Shown here one piece after another: positions 1 through 10,190 of a stretch of 64,000 nt of DNA. How positions within the stretch are numbered: the first letter of the stretch is position 1; the number at the start of each line of letters is the position of its first letter. The position numbers were made by a program, and so were the translations under genes. Source of the stretch: Obelidium mucronatum (taxonomy: Eukaryota; Chytridiomycota; Chytridiomycetes; Chytridiales; Chytriomycetaceae); contig JAIVFH010000004.1 in NCBI GenBank assembly GCA_025765595.1, positions 186,001-250,000 of the forward strand, given 5' to 3'. The notes beneath the pieces are model-generated. The model saw only the letters and a program-made list of their open reading frames with translations. It ran no database searches and had not been told where the DNA came from.

Positions 1-201
1 GGCGAGTTTAGAGTACGAGTTCTCTGTAAGGACCGTCTGATTGGAACCACAAGTTCTGCAATACAGCTCTGCGACATCAAACGCCTGATTGGCGGCACAA
101 TTCGCTGCAGATGTCACGAAAGGCGGCAGTGAAATAGACGCGAGCGATTGGCCGAGAATACTGCTCGTGAAGGCTATAAGTATTAGGACCAGAAGAATCA
201 T
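1..201 (-). CDS. TMEM67: Meckelin-like protein, N-terminus only (partial)
   Basis: The reverse strand reads an ATG at 201, then a hydrophobic signal peptide (M-I-L-L-V-L-I-L-I-A-F), then a Cys-rich segment, and it runs in frame off the window edge (67 codons). The segment NQAFDVAELYCRTCGSNQ resembles the start of the extracellular Cys-rich region of meckelin, where the family has a pattern like FD..AL.C..CG.NQ. Meckelin is a ciliary transition-zone membrane receptor, which fits a flagellated organism and the CFAP100 gene at 6.4-9 kb. Only the first 67 residues are visible, so the family call is tentative. Another secreted Cys-rich protein is possible. Confidence 0.4.
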   Translation of the reverse strand, partial: MILLVLILIAFTSSILGQSLASISLPPFVTSAANCAANQAFDVAELYCRTCGSNQTVLTENSYSKLA

Positions 202-253
202 TTGTTTTGGTTATTATAAAATTGAATCTCCGCCAAACACCTTTCATCTCCTT

Positions 254-781
254 TCATCGATACAGCTGGCATTTCTTCAGGCATTCTTGAACGTCTTCTC
301 GATAATACGGGGCAGTTGCAATTGCAGCAGAGATTCCTTCGGGTTGCTCAATCCATTTGTGAAACAGGAGTCCTCGCTCCTTCAAAGTAGCTTCAACTTT
401 ATCCAACGATCCTTCATTCTTTGTCTCCATCACGACCTAGGTTTCTTCCTTAGTCTCAGCCAATGCTATGTTATAACAGCTAAACCTTTCGCATTCCTTC
501 TAAATCCGACATGTATTGAATAACTCGTTGCTCGTCGCGGTATTTATGAAGAACGGCTGTAGCAGCATGTGCTGCGTTTCCAATCACGGCGCCCATTGGC
601 CAGTTCAATGTCTGTGATAGCGTGGAGTCAGGTTGAGCCTCTGTCGATATGGCAAATCGATTGCTGAACGCACCTTAGCTAGATCTTTACGCACGATTAT
701 GAACACTGTTAGAAAGGCCTGTGGTGTCGTGCCGTTGGCCGGTGTTGTCAGAGCTGCCATTTCGTGACCCTCGCTGTTCAT
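254..781 (-). CDS. PTRHD1: PTRHD1-like peptidyl-tRNA hydrolase domain protein
   Basis: Three exons (674-781, 486-611, 254-436) are joined by introns of 62 and 49 nt, both in phase 0, giving 138 aa. The human protein is about 140 aa. The PTH2-fold hallmarks are in order: an FIIVRKDLAK beta strand, WPMGAVIGNAAHAATAVL with the conserved HAAT, a GMRKVV strand, then LFHKWIEQPEGISAAIA and a YYREDVQECLKKCQLYR C-terminus. The family belongs to the PTH2 superfamily, but peptidyl-tRNA hydrolase activity of PTRHD1 itself is not well established. The gene starts 53 nt downstream of the meckelin-like ATG on the same strand. No frameshift is seen, unlike in TRP5 next to it. Confidence 0.85.
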
Positions 782-849
782 GAATACTGAAAAAACGACA
801 TCCCTTTATTTATAATAGTAAATCATTAAAATGAACGTTGAGCATTCAT

Positions 850-3401
850 TTAGTGCCCAGCAGGCTTGTTGGCGGCACTGATCTCGCCTTCAAATCTCAG
901 ATCCCAACCAATCTGGTCACCAAACTTTGGAAGATTCTCAGCAATGGAAACAACATCCTTGTCTCCACGTCCAGACACACATACTGCGATACTTTGATCT
1001 GGGGACATGGTCTTTGCCAATTCAAACGCTTTGTAGATTGCGTGTGCAGTTTCAAGAGCTGGAATGATTCCTTCGGTCTCCGAAAGAAGACGAATACCTC
1101 TCAATGCCTCAGCGTCGGTGGCAGCAATGTCTAACAGGACTGGTTTAGAGAACCGAAAAACCTACTGAACATTACAACCGACTTACATTCAGCACGGCCG
1201 GAATCTTTCAACCAAGCGTGCTCTGGACCAACACCAGGGTAATCCAATCCCTAGTAAATAAAATAAGCCATGATTCAAAAAAAAAGCATTTTGAGTTACT
1301 TACAGCACTGATACTGTGTGTCTCGATGATTTGACCATCTTTGTCCTGTAACAAGTACGTTCGAGTACCATGAAGCACTCCAGGAGTACCAGCTGTCAAG
1401 GTGGCAGAGTGGCGTTCGGTATCAACACCATCACCACCTGCTTCGACACCGATAATCTTGACACTTTTGTCATCAACAAATGGGTGGAACATTCCAATGG
1501 AGTTGGAACCACCTCCGACACAAGCCATAACAACGTCTGGCAATTTACCAGTCTGTTCCAACATTTGAGCACGGGCTTCACGACCAATAATAGATTGGAA
1601 TTCTCTGACAACAAGAGGGAAAGGGTGTGGCCCAATAGCACTTCCGATCAAGTAGTGAGTAGTGGTGACGTTGGTGACCCAATCACGCATTGCTTCGTTG
1701 ATGGCGTCCTTCAAGGTCTTGCTTCCAGTGTGGACTGGCACAACCTTAGCTCCGAGGAGTTTAATTCTGAAAACGTTAAGAGCTTGTCTCCGAACGTCTT
1801 CAGCTCCCATATAAATGGTGCAGTCGAGACCGAATTTAGCACAAACAGTTGCAGTGGCAACACCATGTTGACCAGCACCAGTTTCAGCAATAATACGACG
1901 CTTTTCCAAGACGAAGAGCGAGGAGAATTTGGCCCATAGCGTTGTTGATTTTGTGGGATCCAGTGTGGTTGAGATCCTCGCGCTTGAGCCAGATGCTGGC
2001 ACCGCCTGCGAAAACATTCGCATCAGCCAAAGGGCTATCGGTTTAAATTGAGGTACTAACCAGCTTTGGCAGTCAGTCTTTCGGCTTTGTGGAATGAGCT
2101 TGGTCGACCCATGTAGGCGTAGTGGGTGCGGAATTCTTCCCAGAATTTAGGGTCATCCTTAATAGCAACAGTAAGCACGCTCGAATTCATCCAAACACTC
2201 AACAAGAGCTTCTGGAGCATATTGACCACCAAAATCTCCAAAACGTGGTTCCAAGATGTGAGATGACTAAAGAACACCATGTCAGCTACTTGAAACAAAC
2301 ACTCAAATTCAGACATACTTTAATAGAACGTGGTGCCTCGGTGTTTGCCTTGGTGGTTGGAACAAACGCTCCTCCTACATTAACCATGAGAATCTCAAAA
2401 CCCAAAAACCCTTGAACAAACCTTCTCCCAAAGCTACGGTACGAGCAGTAACTGACGTAGCAAAAGGCTTCGACAGCAGAAGCGCGCTTGTCAGCATCTA
2501 GCATATTATCCTTATATAAGACTCATACTAGATCAGCGAAAATACCACGAACCAGCGTTTTTCAATGTCGTAATGATCTTGGATCCGATCACAACACCTT
2601 CGGCTTGGGCTCCAATCTCAAGGAACTGCTCGCGGTTGCTTACACCGAATCCGACGGCAATTGGCAAATCCGTGTGTGCCTTTACCCGCTTGAGCAACGC
2701 ACCTAATCCTTCAGAAACAGTGGATTGAGCCCCAGTGACACCAAGACGAGAGACGAGGTAAATAAATGAGTCGGCGATTGAGGTCAATGATTTGATACGA
2801 GCATCCGTGGTGGATGGAGCAATGAGTGGGATATAACTCAAGCTGTTTCAACAGTTTTTTTTAGCGAACTTTTGACACACACCTCGCAACATACCCAAAG
2901 TCACCGCAAAGTCCTCTGAACTTGACAGCTTCCATAGGTGGCAAGTCAACAACAATGAACCCGTCCACTCCGACTTTGACACACTCGGCCATCAGTTTCT
3001 TTTCTCCATAAATCAGGAATGGGTTGTAGTAACCCATGAAGACAACAGGAACAGTAAGTCCCTTGGATCTCGCGGAAGCAACAAGCTCCAAACACTTGTC
3101 GACGTTGATGTGGTATTGAAGTGCAATCTACTCTTTGGGTGATCAGCAGGATAACATAAAAAAAACAAACACGGAAGCAATTCCTCTTACCAAACTGGCT
3201 TCTTCGATGGTTGGTCCGTCAGCCTGTGGATCTGAGAATGGCACACCAACTTCAATGACATCCGCTCCTCCCTTTTGCAGCGAAAGAAGCACTTCGACAG
3301 TGTCATCAGGGTGTGGGAATCCAGCGGTTACGAAGGTAACAAAGGCGGGTCGTTTTCTCGGCAGCTGCCGCTTTGAATGCGTTGGTCAATCTAGTTGCCA
3401 T
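850..3401 (-). CDS. TRP5: Tryptophan synthase, fused alpha-beta
   Basis: Catalyses the last two steps of tryptophan synthesis: indole-3-glycerol phosphate to indole (alpha), then indole plus serine to tryptophan (PLP-dependent beta). The N-terminal alpha half reads MATRLTNAF, then [17 protein letters not shown] and a catalytic-region [13 protein letters not shown]. The beta half has [19 protein letters not shown], the PLP-lysine segment [28 protein letters not shown] and the phosphate-binding [12 protein letters not shown]. Clear introns are at 3128-3190 and 2843-2882, with more near 2510, 2300, 2045, 1290 and 1170. The reading frame needs removal of one extra base at four places: 3353-3356, 2462-2465, 2165-2170 and 1902-1905. 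All four are +1 and otherwise leave perfectly conserved protein, which argues for sequence errors rather than decay. Fused alpha-beta order is typical of fungi. Confidence 0.95.
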
Positions 3402-3770
3402 TTGGTCTGTTTTTTTGGTAGATAACTGTTTCTCGATCCAAGGCCTAAAAATCTTGAAAAAAAGCTTTTCTGGTTTCAAAGTGACGTCACTTCAATAAAA
3501 GTGGTGATTCGAGGGAATGCGATCGCCCGTGAGAAGACATCGTTGGGGATTCACTGGGATTCATACAGCCCTTAATTAATACAGTACCCATAAATCGACT
3601 CTATGCAGTGGCATTAGTCTTTTGAATCAAAGTTTCAAAGTTTGAACACACAAACCAGCGATCGATGATTGGAGCAATGGAGAATAGCAGAGAATAGTCT
3701 CGGAATATTGAGAATACAATGATTCTCAATTATTGGTTTGCCTCTAGAAATATTAGCTTAAAAAATCCTG
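3402..3770. promoter_or_regulatory. Divergent intergenic region TRP5 / thioredoxin-like gene
   Basis: This 369-bp AT-rich gap separates two divergently transcribed start codons, so it presumably holds both promoters. I see no ORF with a family match. The only notable local pattern is a short direct repetition around GAGAATA at 3680-3725. No specific factor site can be named from the sequence alone. Confidence 0.4.
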
Positions 3771-4492
3771 ATGGCGTCGCTCATTATCACTGACGCCAAC
3801 TCGACACTACTTCGCTCAGGAAACTGGCTTTTGGCAATTCATGGTGTTGGAACATACTGGCAATGCCCGCACTCCGTAGATTTACTCAGGCGGTGGGACA
3901 TGGAGATTGCATCCGTTCTCAAGGTGGATATTGGTCATTGACAGGAGACAGTTCATTCGTTCTTAAACCACTGACTCAGAGTAATTCATCACTGCAATTC
4001 CACAACAATTCAGTTTATAATATTGCTCTGATTGATGGCTGTGAAAATACCCGCATTGCTGCATTATTGGAAGTTCAAGCATATCCAACCGTCAAACTGA
4101 TTCAACAAGGCCTCGTATGGACATATCGAGAATCTTTGAATTTCACGTCAGAGAGTATTGTAGAGTTCGCGGCAGATGGGTGGAAGCAGCACATGTGGTA
4201 CAACAAATTGCCTCCCACTTGGTCAGTCTGGTTCAAACTCCAACTTGATCTGTTCAATTTTGCGTGTGCTGCTATTGTGAGACATTTTTTGAATTTATTA
4301 TGGGATAGTGTGGGGTTGCTTTTCGGTTTACAGTTTGCTTTGTCCCTGTCTGAACAGGTTTACATCGAGAATGCAATTGGATCACTTTCAACATCGCCGA
4401 GCACATCCAACCTGCTCACTTTCTTGGTTTTTGTATTGGTGTCTGTAGGTGCTGGAGTTCTCTTGCCGTTTGGAATCATATACTTGTTGTGA
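3771..4492 (+). CDS. Thioredoxin-fold membrane protein with degenerate active site
   Basis: Two exons (3771-3923 and 3980-4492, with a 56-nt intron in phase 0) give 221 aa. The N-terminal 110 residues look like a thioredoxin fold: SLIITDANSTLLRSGNWLLA, an active-site loop containing CPHS, then NIALIDGCENTRIAALLEV and the cis-proline segment VQAYPTVKLIQQG. The usual CxxC is reduced to C-P-H-S, so disulphide exchange by a vicinal pair is not expected. Hydrophobic stretches follow at about residues 125-165, and a C-terminal membrane segment ends in GAGVLLPFGIIYLL. This layout recalls TMX-type ER proteins, but no signal peptide is visible. An in-frame stop just upstream (3759-3761) supports the chosen ATG. 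Confidence 0.6.
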
Positions 4493-4533
4493 TGACCAAG
4501 AGAGGAGACTTTATTATTAAATATACCATCATA

Positions 4534-6304
4534 TCAAGCAACTTTCCGGTACAATACATCTGTTCTTGCAATATACTTGACCCCTTCCACAACCCCACTT
4601 CCTTCATGGAGCAAGTTCCCCTTCACGCTTCCATGTGGAAACACCATAGCACAACCCGCCCGCGGAATAACACGCTTGGCATCCATAACGCCAACAGCCT
4701 CTTTGCTGGGAACAAAGTAGGTTGTATCCCCACCTTCGAAGCCTTCGTTCAAGTAAATCAAAAACGTTAACCGGGACCAAGTGGTTCCATTTGATGCATC
4801 GAAAGTGTACTTTTCCTTCTCAACATCATACTCAGATTTTGGCCAACCGCCATCAATATGCGGGCGATAAATTGCTCCCGGAACGTACCGATAGATTCTC
4901 CACCGTGGATTGATGCCTTCAAACACTCGCTGACTGGTACTGTTCAATTCCAAAGTATCCCCATCATCCGGCATGGTCGGTGGAAGGTGTGGCTTTGCAC
5001 GGTCTTCAATGATTTTTGTAAGTTTCGGATCCGTCAGCCAAATCACATTGTGTGCGAGTGTGCTTTGGTTGTTTGCTGTGTCTGCGATAGGTTCGTCGGG
5101 AGTGAATCCAATTGATTCGGCAGCAGTGAGGATCTGGCGGCATTCATTGAGAGATAGTAGATTTTGAATGACGAATGTTTCTGGAAGGATGGGTGCATCT
5201 AGACGAGTTTGTTTCAAGTCTGGTGTGTATTCGATGATGGATGGGTTGGATGTGTAGATTGTCATTGGGTAATGGTTTCGTGGACGCCGTTCTTGGCCCG
5301 ATTCTTCACAAATGACTTTGAATAATGGACGATAGTGTGAAACTTCTTCGGGCGTGGGTTGCACTCTTTTTCCAGACTGAATGCAAGCCACAGTAGGTTC
5401 ACTTCGTCCAGATTCTGGTAACGGATCCCAGGTTCCAAGCATTCTCAAACCACTCAACACTGGGATTTTGGATAGCTCTTTGGGGCTTGTCCATGCAGTT
5501 AATGCCCCAACTGTTCCAGGATCTGCTGTTCTCAAAACCGCGTCCAGCACTCTCATGACCACCTATAAAAACAAAAAACTATTAAGCGCCAGGTATTTAA
5601 TTGGAAATTGTTGATAACCTGATCCCTTTTCTGTGTAGTTGTATTAGCCGCTGCATCACAATCGCGTACCCACCGCTGCAAGGCACCAAGTTTTGGGAAC
5701 TGCTTTTGAGCTCTCATTTCAGAGAGCGTGTCCATAGCGTCTTGCCACCTCTACCAAAAAGAAAAGAAGAACAATCGATGAGCTATAATACTCCCGCTTT
5801 TTCGCTTTTTCCCTTTTTACCTGATCTGAGATTGCATCACTGACTTTCCCAGCAAGTGACGATCCCGCCCCAATACCAGCATGAGAAGCCGCCTGCTGCC
5901 TCAATGAATGAAGAACGGCTCTGAGAGGTTTGAAAACTGGAGATTTCATGGCCTTATTCAAGTAATCAAAACAAAAATGAGCTGGTTTCATTCAACTTGG
6001 TTTTTTTGCGGCTTCAAACCTCAGGAGCGGATTGCAAAGCAACCAACAGCTTCAAAGTCGTGGCCAAATCACTTGCCGATACTCTTGTGCTTCCCACTGT
6101 TGCAATGGCCTCTTCTTCTACCTCGATCACTTCAGTGTCAGAATCATCATTGTGGCCCCGCTTTACGGCCCCTAGTGAAGGGACATCCATAGCGTCATGC
6201 ATCTGCTTGAGCTTCTTGCGCTGCTTTCCGGTCTTTCCCTGGTTCGAGATCTTAAGATAGGAGGATGGTGGTGTGTGGTGCCAAACAAGAAGTTGACTCA
6301 CCAT
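4534..6304 (-). CDS. 2-oxoglutarate/Fe(II)-dependent oxygenase (prolyl 4-hydroxylase type)
   Basis: Five exons. The C-terminal 200 residues are a P4H-type double-stranded beta-helix: FVIQNLLSLNECRQILTAAE at its start, the iron ligands H-x-D in YRPHIDGG, a jelly-roll core TFLIYLNEGFEGGDTTYF, and the distal ligand with the 2OG-binding Lys in LLHEGSGVVEGVKYIAR. An N-terminal helical region of about 200 residues (MRAQKQFPKLGALQRWVRDC) is not assigned. The most likely start is ATG at 6304, which is followed at once by a GTGAGT donor, so exon 1 would contribute only the ATG. The next in-frame ATG (MHDAMDV, near 6209) is the alternative start. Substrate unknown. It is divergent from CFAP100 across a 109-bp gap containing a T29 tract. 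Confidence 0.75.
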
Positions 6305-6311
6305 TTCTACT

Positions 6312-6313
<2 letters not shown>

Positions 6314-6342
<29 letters not shown>
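6314..6342. repeat. Poly(T) tract, 29 nt
   Basis: An uninterrupted run of 29 T lies between the divergent start codons of the oxygenase gene and CFAP100. On the oxygenase strand it is a poly(A) run just upstream of the ATG. Poly(dA:dT) tracts exclude nucleosomes and often mark fungal promoters. Its exact length is uncertain because homopolymers appear to be mis-sized in this assembly. Confidence 0.9.
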
Positions 6343-6413
6343 CAACATCACGTGACGCGAAGAGAATACACAGATCAACAAAGAAGGAAGAATTATCTTT
6401 TTTTTTAAAGAAA

Positions 6414-9013
6414 ATGGCCACAGCTGCTGCGGCCACGCCACCAGGACTCAACCTCGTTGCACACGTATGTACCCCTCAAGATCGGGGAAATTGGATCGAA
6501 AAACTCTTAAACACACAAAAAAAAAACTCCCACTGTCCTCCAACCCTCCCCCCCCCCAACCTGATAGAAGAAACACTCGAAAATCACACCTCTACCAAAG
6601 ATCACACGTATGTGGCACAAAAAAAAAACACTGCCGACGACAACCCACTTTCTTTTTTTTGGGGGGGAGGGATTCTGATTCTGACATGACGCAAAAACCG
6701 CTTACAGCAACACCACGCAGCAAAATCCTCAAACTTCCTGAAATCACAAATGAAGGACAACCGTCATCAGCCTCCAACAACAACAACCCTTCGTCGAGGA
6801 AACACGCTGCAGACACTCAAGCTGCAAAGAACGCGAAAAACCCGTTCCACATGCCATCGGATATGGAAGTCTTTGCCATGAGGGAAGAGGAACGGCGTCA
6901 AAAATTGGAGGTGATAAAAAACGGATTGGGGAGGGGGGGCTGGTGGATGATTTGAAACTTGTTCATCTCATGATTCTCATCATCATCATCATCACACAAA
7001 CACAACAACGCAAAACAGGCAAAAGAAAGAATGAAGAGTCTAAGCATCTACGAAAAGAACATGAGCCAACGCAAAAACTTTAAAGATTTACTCGCTGAAG
7101 AGAACGACGATGTTGATTTCTATGATAAATTGAGAAAAAGAGATGCGGATAAGATTCTGATTAATCGACAAGCGAGAGGTTTTTTTTTTTCGCATCGTGT
7201 TCTATCAATGTCTCTCCCGTTCCACCCGTCTGAGATATTTAATCCCTTTTTTTTGTTTCTTTTTTTTTTTTAAGCCGATAAACACTTTGGAAAAGAAAAC
7301 CTTCACGATTTCATTGCGAAAAAACGGGAAATGTTTTTGGTTCAATATGCGTTGGGAGTCAAGAGGCAGGAAATGAGAAAATTGGAGGAGATTGCACAAG
7401 TATTTGTTTTTTTTTTTGAGAGAGAGAGAACACTGTTGGTGTGAATATCAACGAAATCTGATTTGGAAATGAAATAGGCAGAAGAGCAAAAATTGCTGGA
7501 CGATGAGAAGGCGCTTGAAGAAGACGCTGCTAAATTCGACGCGTTCCTTAAAGAAAACGACAAAAACTCTGTGGAAGCGATTAAAAAGTAAGTAGAGGGG
7601 GGGTACCGCAGAACCTTTCTTTTTTAACCTAACTTTTAATTTTATATTTTTTACCAAAGAGCCGAACTAGAAACAAAAGCCAAACTCGAAAAAATCCAAG
7701 AAATCAAAAAACTCAATGTCCAAATCATGACGATCCGCAGCGACATGTCCAAAAACGAAGACCAACTCAAGGATCTACAAAAGTATCGCCAGTTTCTGGA
7801 CAAGTTGACACCCAAAGAGTACTTTGAAGAAAATATGAAGGGAAAGAAAATGGTATTTTTTTTCAACTTTTGTGTTCCTTTTTTTTTTTGAGAATTTTTT
7901 GTTTCTTAACTCTTCCCCTTTTTCCGTTAATAGAAAGGATTGGATAGCAGCAAAAGAAAACCGGGATCCGACGACGGAAGTGCTGGGACAAGTTAAAAAA
8001 AATCTGAAGTTGTTTTGATTATTCTTAACTCTCCATGTGCGTCACACTCCCAGGAAACAGCACGAACGGTGGAAAATCACGTGCATCGTCCAAGAAAACA
8101 GCCAAATACACCACCGCGACCACCAACAACAAAGGACGCCCAGACAGCGAAGGAATAGACGCTGCCGACGAAGACGCGGCCGCTGCCGCGGCCGCCGAAG
8201 GAGACGAAACAGGAGCACCCACCGCCGAAGAAGATTTCGATTTCGACTACGACTACTGGAACGACGACGAAGAAGCACTTCTCTACTTCAAAGCGCCTCA
8301 ACAACTCCTCGACATTTTCGCGGAACTAGAGGAAAACAACCTGGCGCTCATCCAAAACTGCCAAGAAACCGAAGAAACACTGGAGGAACTGAAAACCAAA
8401 ATTGTGGAAACGGAAGCACGCATGGAGAAGGAGACGCAGAGTTTGACGCAGCAGATTGAGTTTTTGAATACGGCGATTGAGCGGGAAGAGGAGAAGGCGA
8501 GTTTGTTGGAGGAACGGGCGAAATTGTTTTCGACCGGACTTGTTGGGGTGGAGTCTCAGGAAAAGTTGTTGGAGGATTTGAATCATAAGGTGAAGGAGGT
8601 TTATAGGCGGTGTATTGGGGACAGTGATGCCAATTTGAGTACTCTACAAATGTTGACAAATATTGAGAATAAGTTGGAGCAGTTGTTTGAGACTATCGAA
8701 AATATGCCAAGGGATAAGGTGGAGCAGGCTGAGAAGGTACATTGTGATTCTGCTATTCTTGTGTTGTGTTGTCAAGTTAACTTCTTACAACAAACAACCC
8801 CAGACAAAAGACAAGGAACGACGAAGACGGTTGCGAGAAGAGAAAATGGAAACGCAAAGGGCAATTCAGGAGAAGCGTGTTCAAGTTGCCTTGGAAAGAG
8901 CGAAGGCGCCAGTCAAAAAGAAGGTCGGAAAACCAGTTGTTTTCCGATCGGCGCCGCCGCAGAAAAAGAAAAAGAAGGAAGAGTTTACCAAAAAGGTGAT
9001 ACATCATAACTAG
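6414..9013 (+). CDS. CFAP100: Cilia- and flagella-associated protein 100 (coiled-coil)
   Basis: A multi-exon coiled-coil protein. The first exon is MATAAAATPPGLNLVAH. Later exons give KNPFHMPSDMEVFAMREEE, then the DUF4200-type core (AKKREMFLVQYALGVKRQEM, then FDAFLKENDKNSVEAIKKAE and FLDKLTPKEYFEEN). After an Ala/Asp/Glu-rich linker come YFKAPQQLLDIFAELEENNL and further coiled coil, ending in a Lys-rich tail at 9013. The core and the PQQLLDIFAELEE segment match CFAP100/CCDC37 (Chlamydomonas MIA1), which with CFAP73 regulates inner dynein arm I1/f in motile axonemes. Introns are short (about 50-75 nt), near 6920-7018, 7180-7273, 7400-7477, 7588-7659, 7853-7934, 7994-8052 and 8737-8802. The acceptor of intron 1 could not be fixed because of T/G runs near 6650. 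It is direct evidence for a motile flagellum. Confidence 0.88.
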
Positions 9014-9040
9014 ATTCGTTTTTGAATTGTTGTTCTAAAA

Positions 9041-9054
<14 letters not shown>

Positions 9055-9091
<37 letters not shown>
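9055..9091. repeat. (CA)n plus poly(A) tract, about 37 A
   Basis: A short CA repeat (9040-9054) runs into about 37 consecutive A, 40 bp after the CFAP100 stop codon. It is the longest homopolymer in the window. It could be a replication-slippage microsatellite or a retroposition scar. No target-site duplication is evident. Confidence 0.85.
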
Positions 9092-9092
<1 letters not shown>

Positions 9093-9209
9093 CAGAAAGA
9101 AGAGGAAGACTTGGAATACTACTTTTCATTTGCATAACGATTCCTCAATTCATATGAAGCATTCTATTCGCATCGACTAAAAAGCAATAAATTAAAAAGT
9201 AATTGACAT

Positions 9210-10091
9210 TTATAGTGCAAGCAGTCTTGGCCAATAGTCTTCGTGCGAGTATTCAAACTCAAATGTTCCCCCGTACTGCGTTGGCAGCTGGTCAGCATTG
9301 ATACAGTCTAGGATATTCACCCAACCGCCTGTTCCCTTGTTTGCACCCGTTGCCGCGATGGACTTGTCCTTGAGATTGACAAAGTGGATCTTGCTCTTTG
9401 TCACTGGATCCATGAATGGACCCAGACACGTCAGCAGCACGGGCAGGTACCACGACGGATTGATCATGATGCCGATGCCCAGACGCTCGGGGTAGTGGGC
9501 GCCGAAGATGGACAGGTACTTGATGGACACGGACATTGGGGTTGCGTTCGCGCGGGTGACGCCCTCGTAGTCGATGACGAGCGCCAGAGTCTCGACGCCC
9601 GCGGGCATCGCCTTGATCGCGCGCTCGAGCATAAACACGGAGAAGCGCAGGGCGCGCTCGGGCGTCGAGTCCGGCGCGCGCGGCTGGCGCGGCACGAGGA
9701 ACAGCAGCGGGCGGCCGCGCGCGTCGGCGCCGCTGACAAACGAGCGGCCGCTCGTCGCCTCCGCCGCGACGTCGTCCGCTGCGATCGCGTGCGGCCGGTA
9801 CTCGGCGCGCCACGCCAGCGTCGCCGCCAGCCGCGAGGCGCCCGCCCCCGCATCCCACTTGGCCGCCGCGAGGAACCGCCGCACGCACGCGGCGTCCGCC
9901 CACGCAAGCAGGTGCGCTGCGTCGCCCTCGGACAACTCGCCGAGCCCGGCGATCAGCTCGGGCACCTGCGCATGCAGCGCCGCGACGGCTGCCGTCTGCT
10001 CGGCGCTCAGCGGCGCCGGCGCCGGCGCATTCGGCGCTGTGGTCGCAAAGATCGGCACTGTGTTGACGCTGCTGTTTCGCACAGAGAGCAT
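9210..10091 (-). CDS. Sec14/CRAL-TRIO lipid-transfer protein, paralogue A
   Basis: Intronless, 293 aa. It has the CRAL-TRIO N-terminal helices (AACVRRFLAAAKWDAGAG, TLAWRAEYRPHAI) and a lipid-binding lobe: PLLFLVPRQP, ETLALVIDYEGVTRA, the family-signature HYPERLGIGIMINPSWYL and DPVTKSKIHFVN. It ends QLPTQYGGTFEFEYSHEDYWPRLLAL. Sec14-like proteins exchange phosphoinositides or other lipids between membranes. This is the last gene of a five-gene minus-strand array. It differs from its siblings in having no intron and in extreme GC richness over about 9480-10030 (the N-terminal 60 per cent), with heavily GC-ending codons. Confidence 0.92.
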   Translation of the reverse strand: MLSVRNSSVNTVPIFATTAPNAPAPAPLSAEQTAAVAALHAQVPELIAGLGELSEGDAAHLLAWADAACVRRFLAAAKWDAGAGASRLAATLAWRAEYRPHAIAADDVAAEATSGRSFVSGADARGRPLLFLVPRQPRAPDSTPERALRFSVFMLERAIKAMPAGVETLALVIDYEGVTRANATPMSVSIKYLSIFGAHYPERLGIGIMINPSWYLPVLLTCLGPFMDPVTKSKIHFVNLKDKSIAATGANKGTGGWVNILDCINADQLPTQYGGTFEFEYSHEDYWPRLLAL

Positions 10092-10190
10092 ATCGCTTTT
10101 TTTTTACGTAATTGTAATCAAATTGGGGGAGATGAGGAGGATGAAAATGTCAATAAAAGTCAATAATGTTCTTATCATGTTCTACAATTT

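Noticed and set aside
89..523. 144-codon plus-strand ORF at the left end
   Set aside because: It lies antisense to PTRHD1 exon 3 and the meckelin-like start, both of which have protein-level support.
1370..1939. 189-codon plus-strand ORF opposite tryptophan synthase
   Set aside because: Antisense of the conserved beta-subunit exon; it has no family signature of its own.
850..3401. Tryptophan synthase as a pseudogene because of four frame breaks
   Set aside because: All breaks are single extra bases, three of the four within runs of A or T. Catalytic residues and splice sites are intact, and the same kind of break occurs in RPO41, CysRS and other essential genes.
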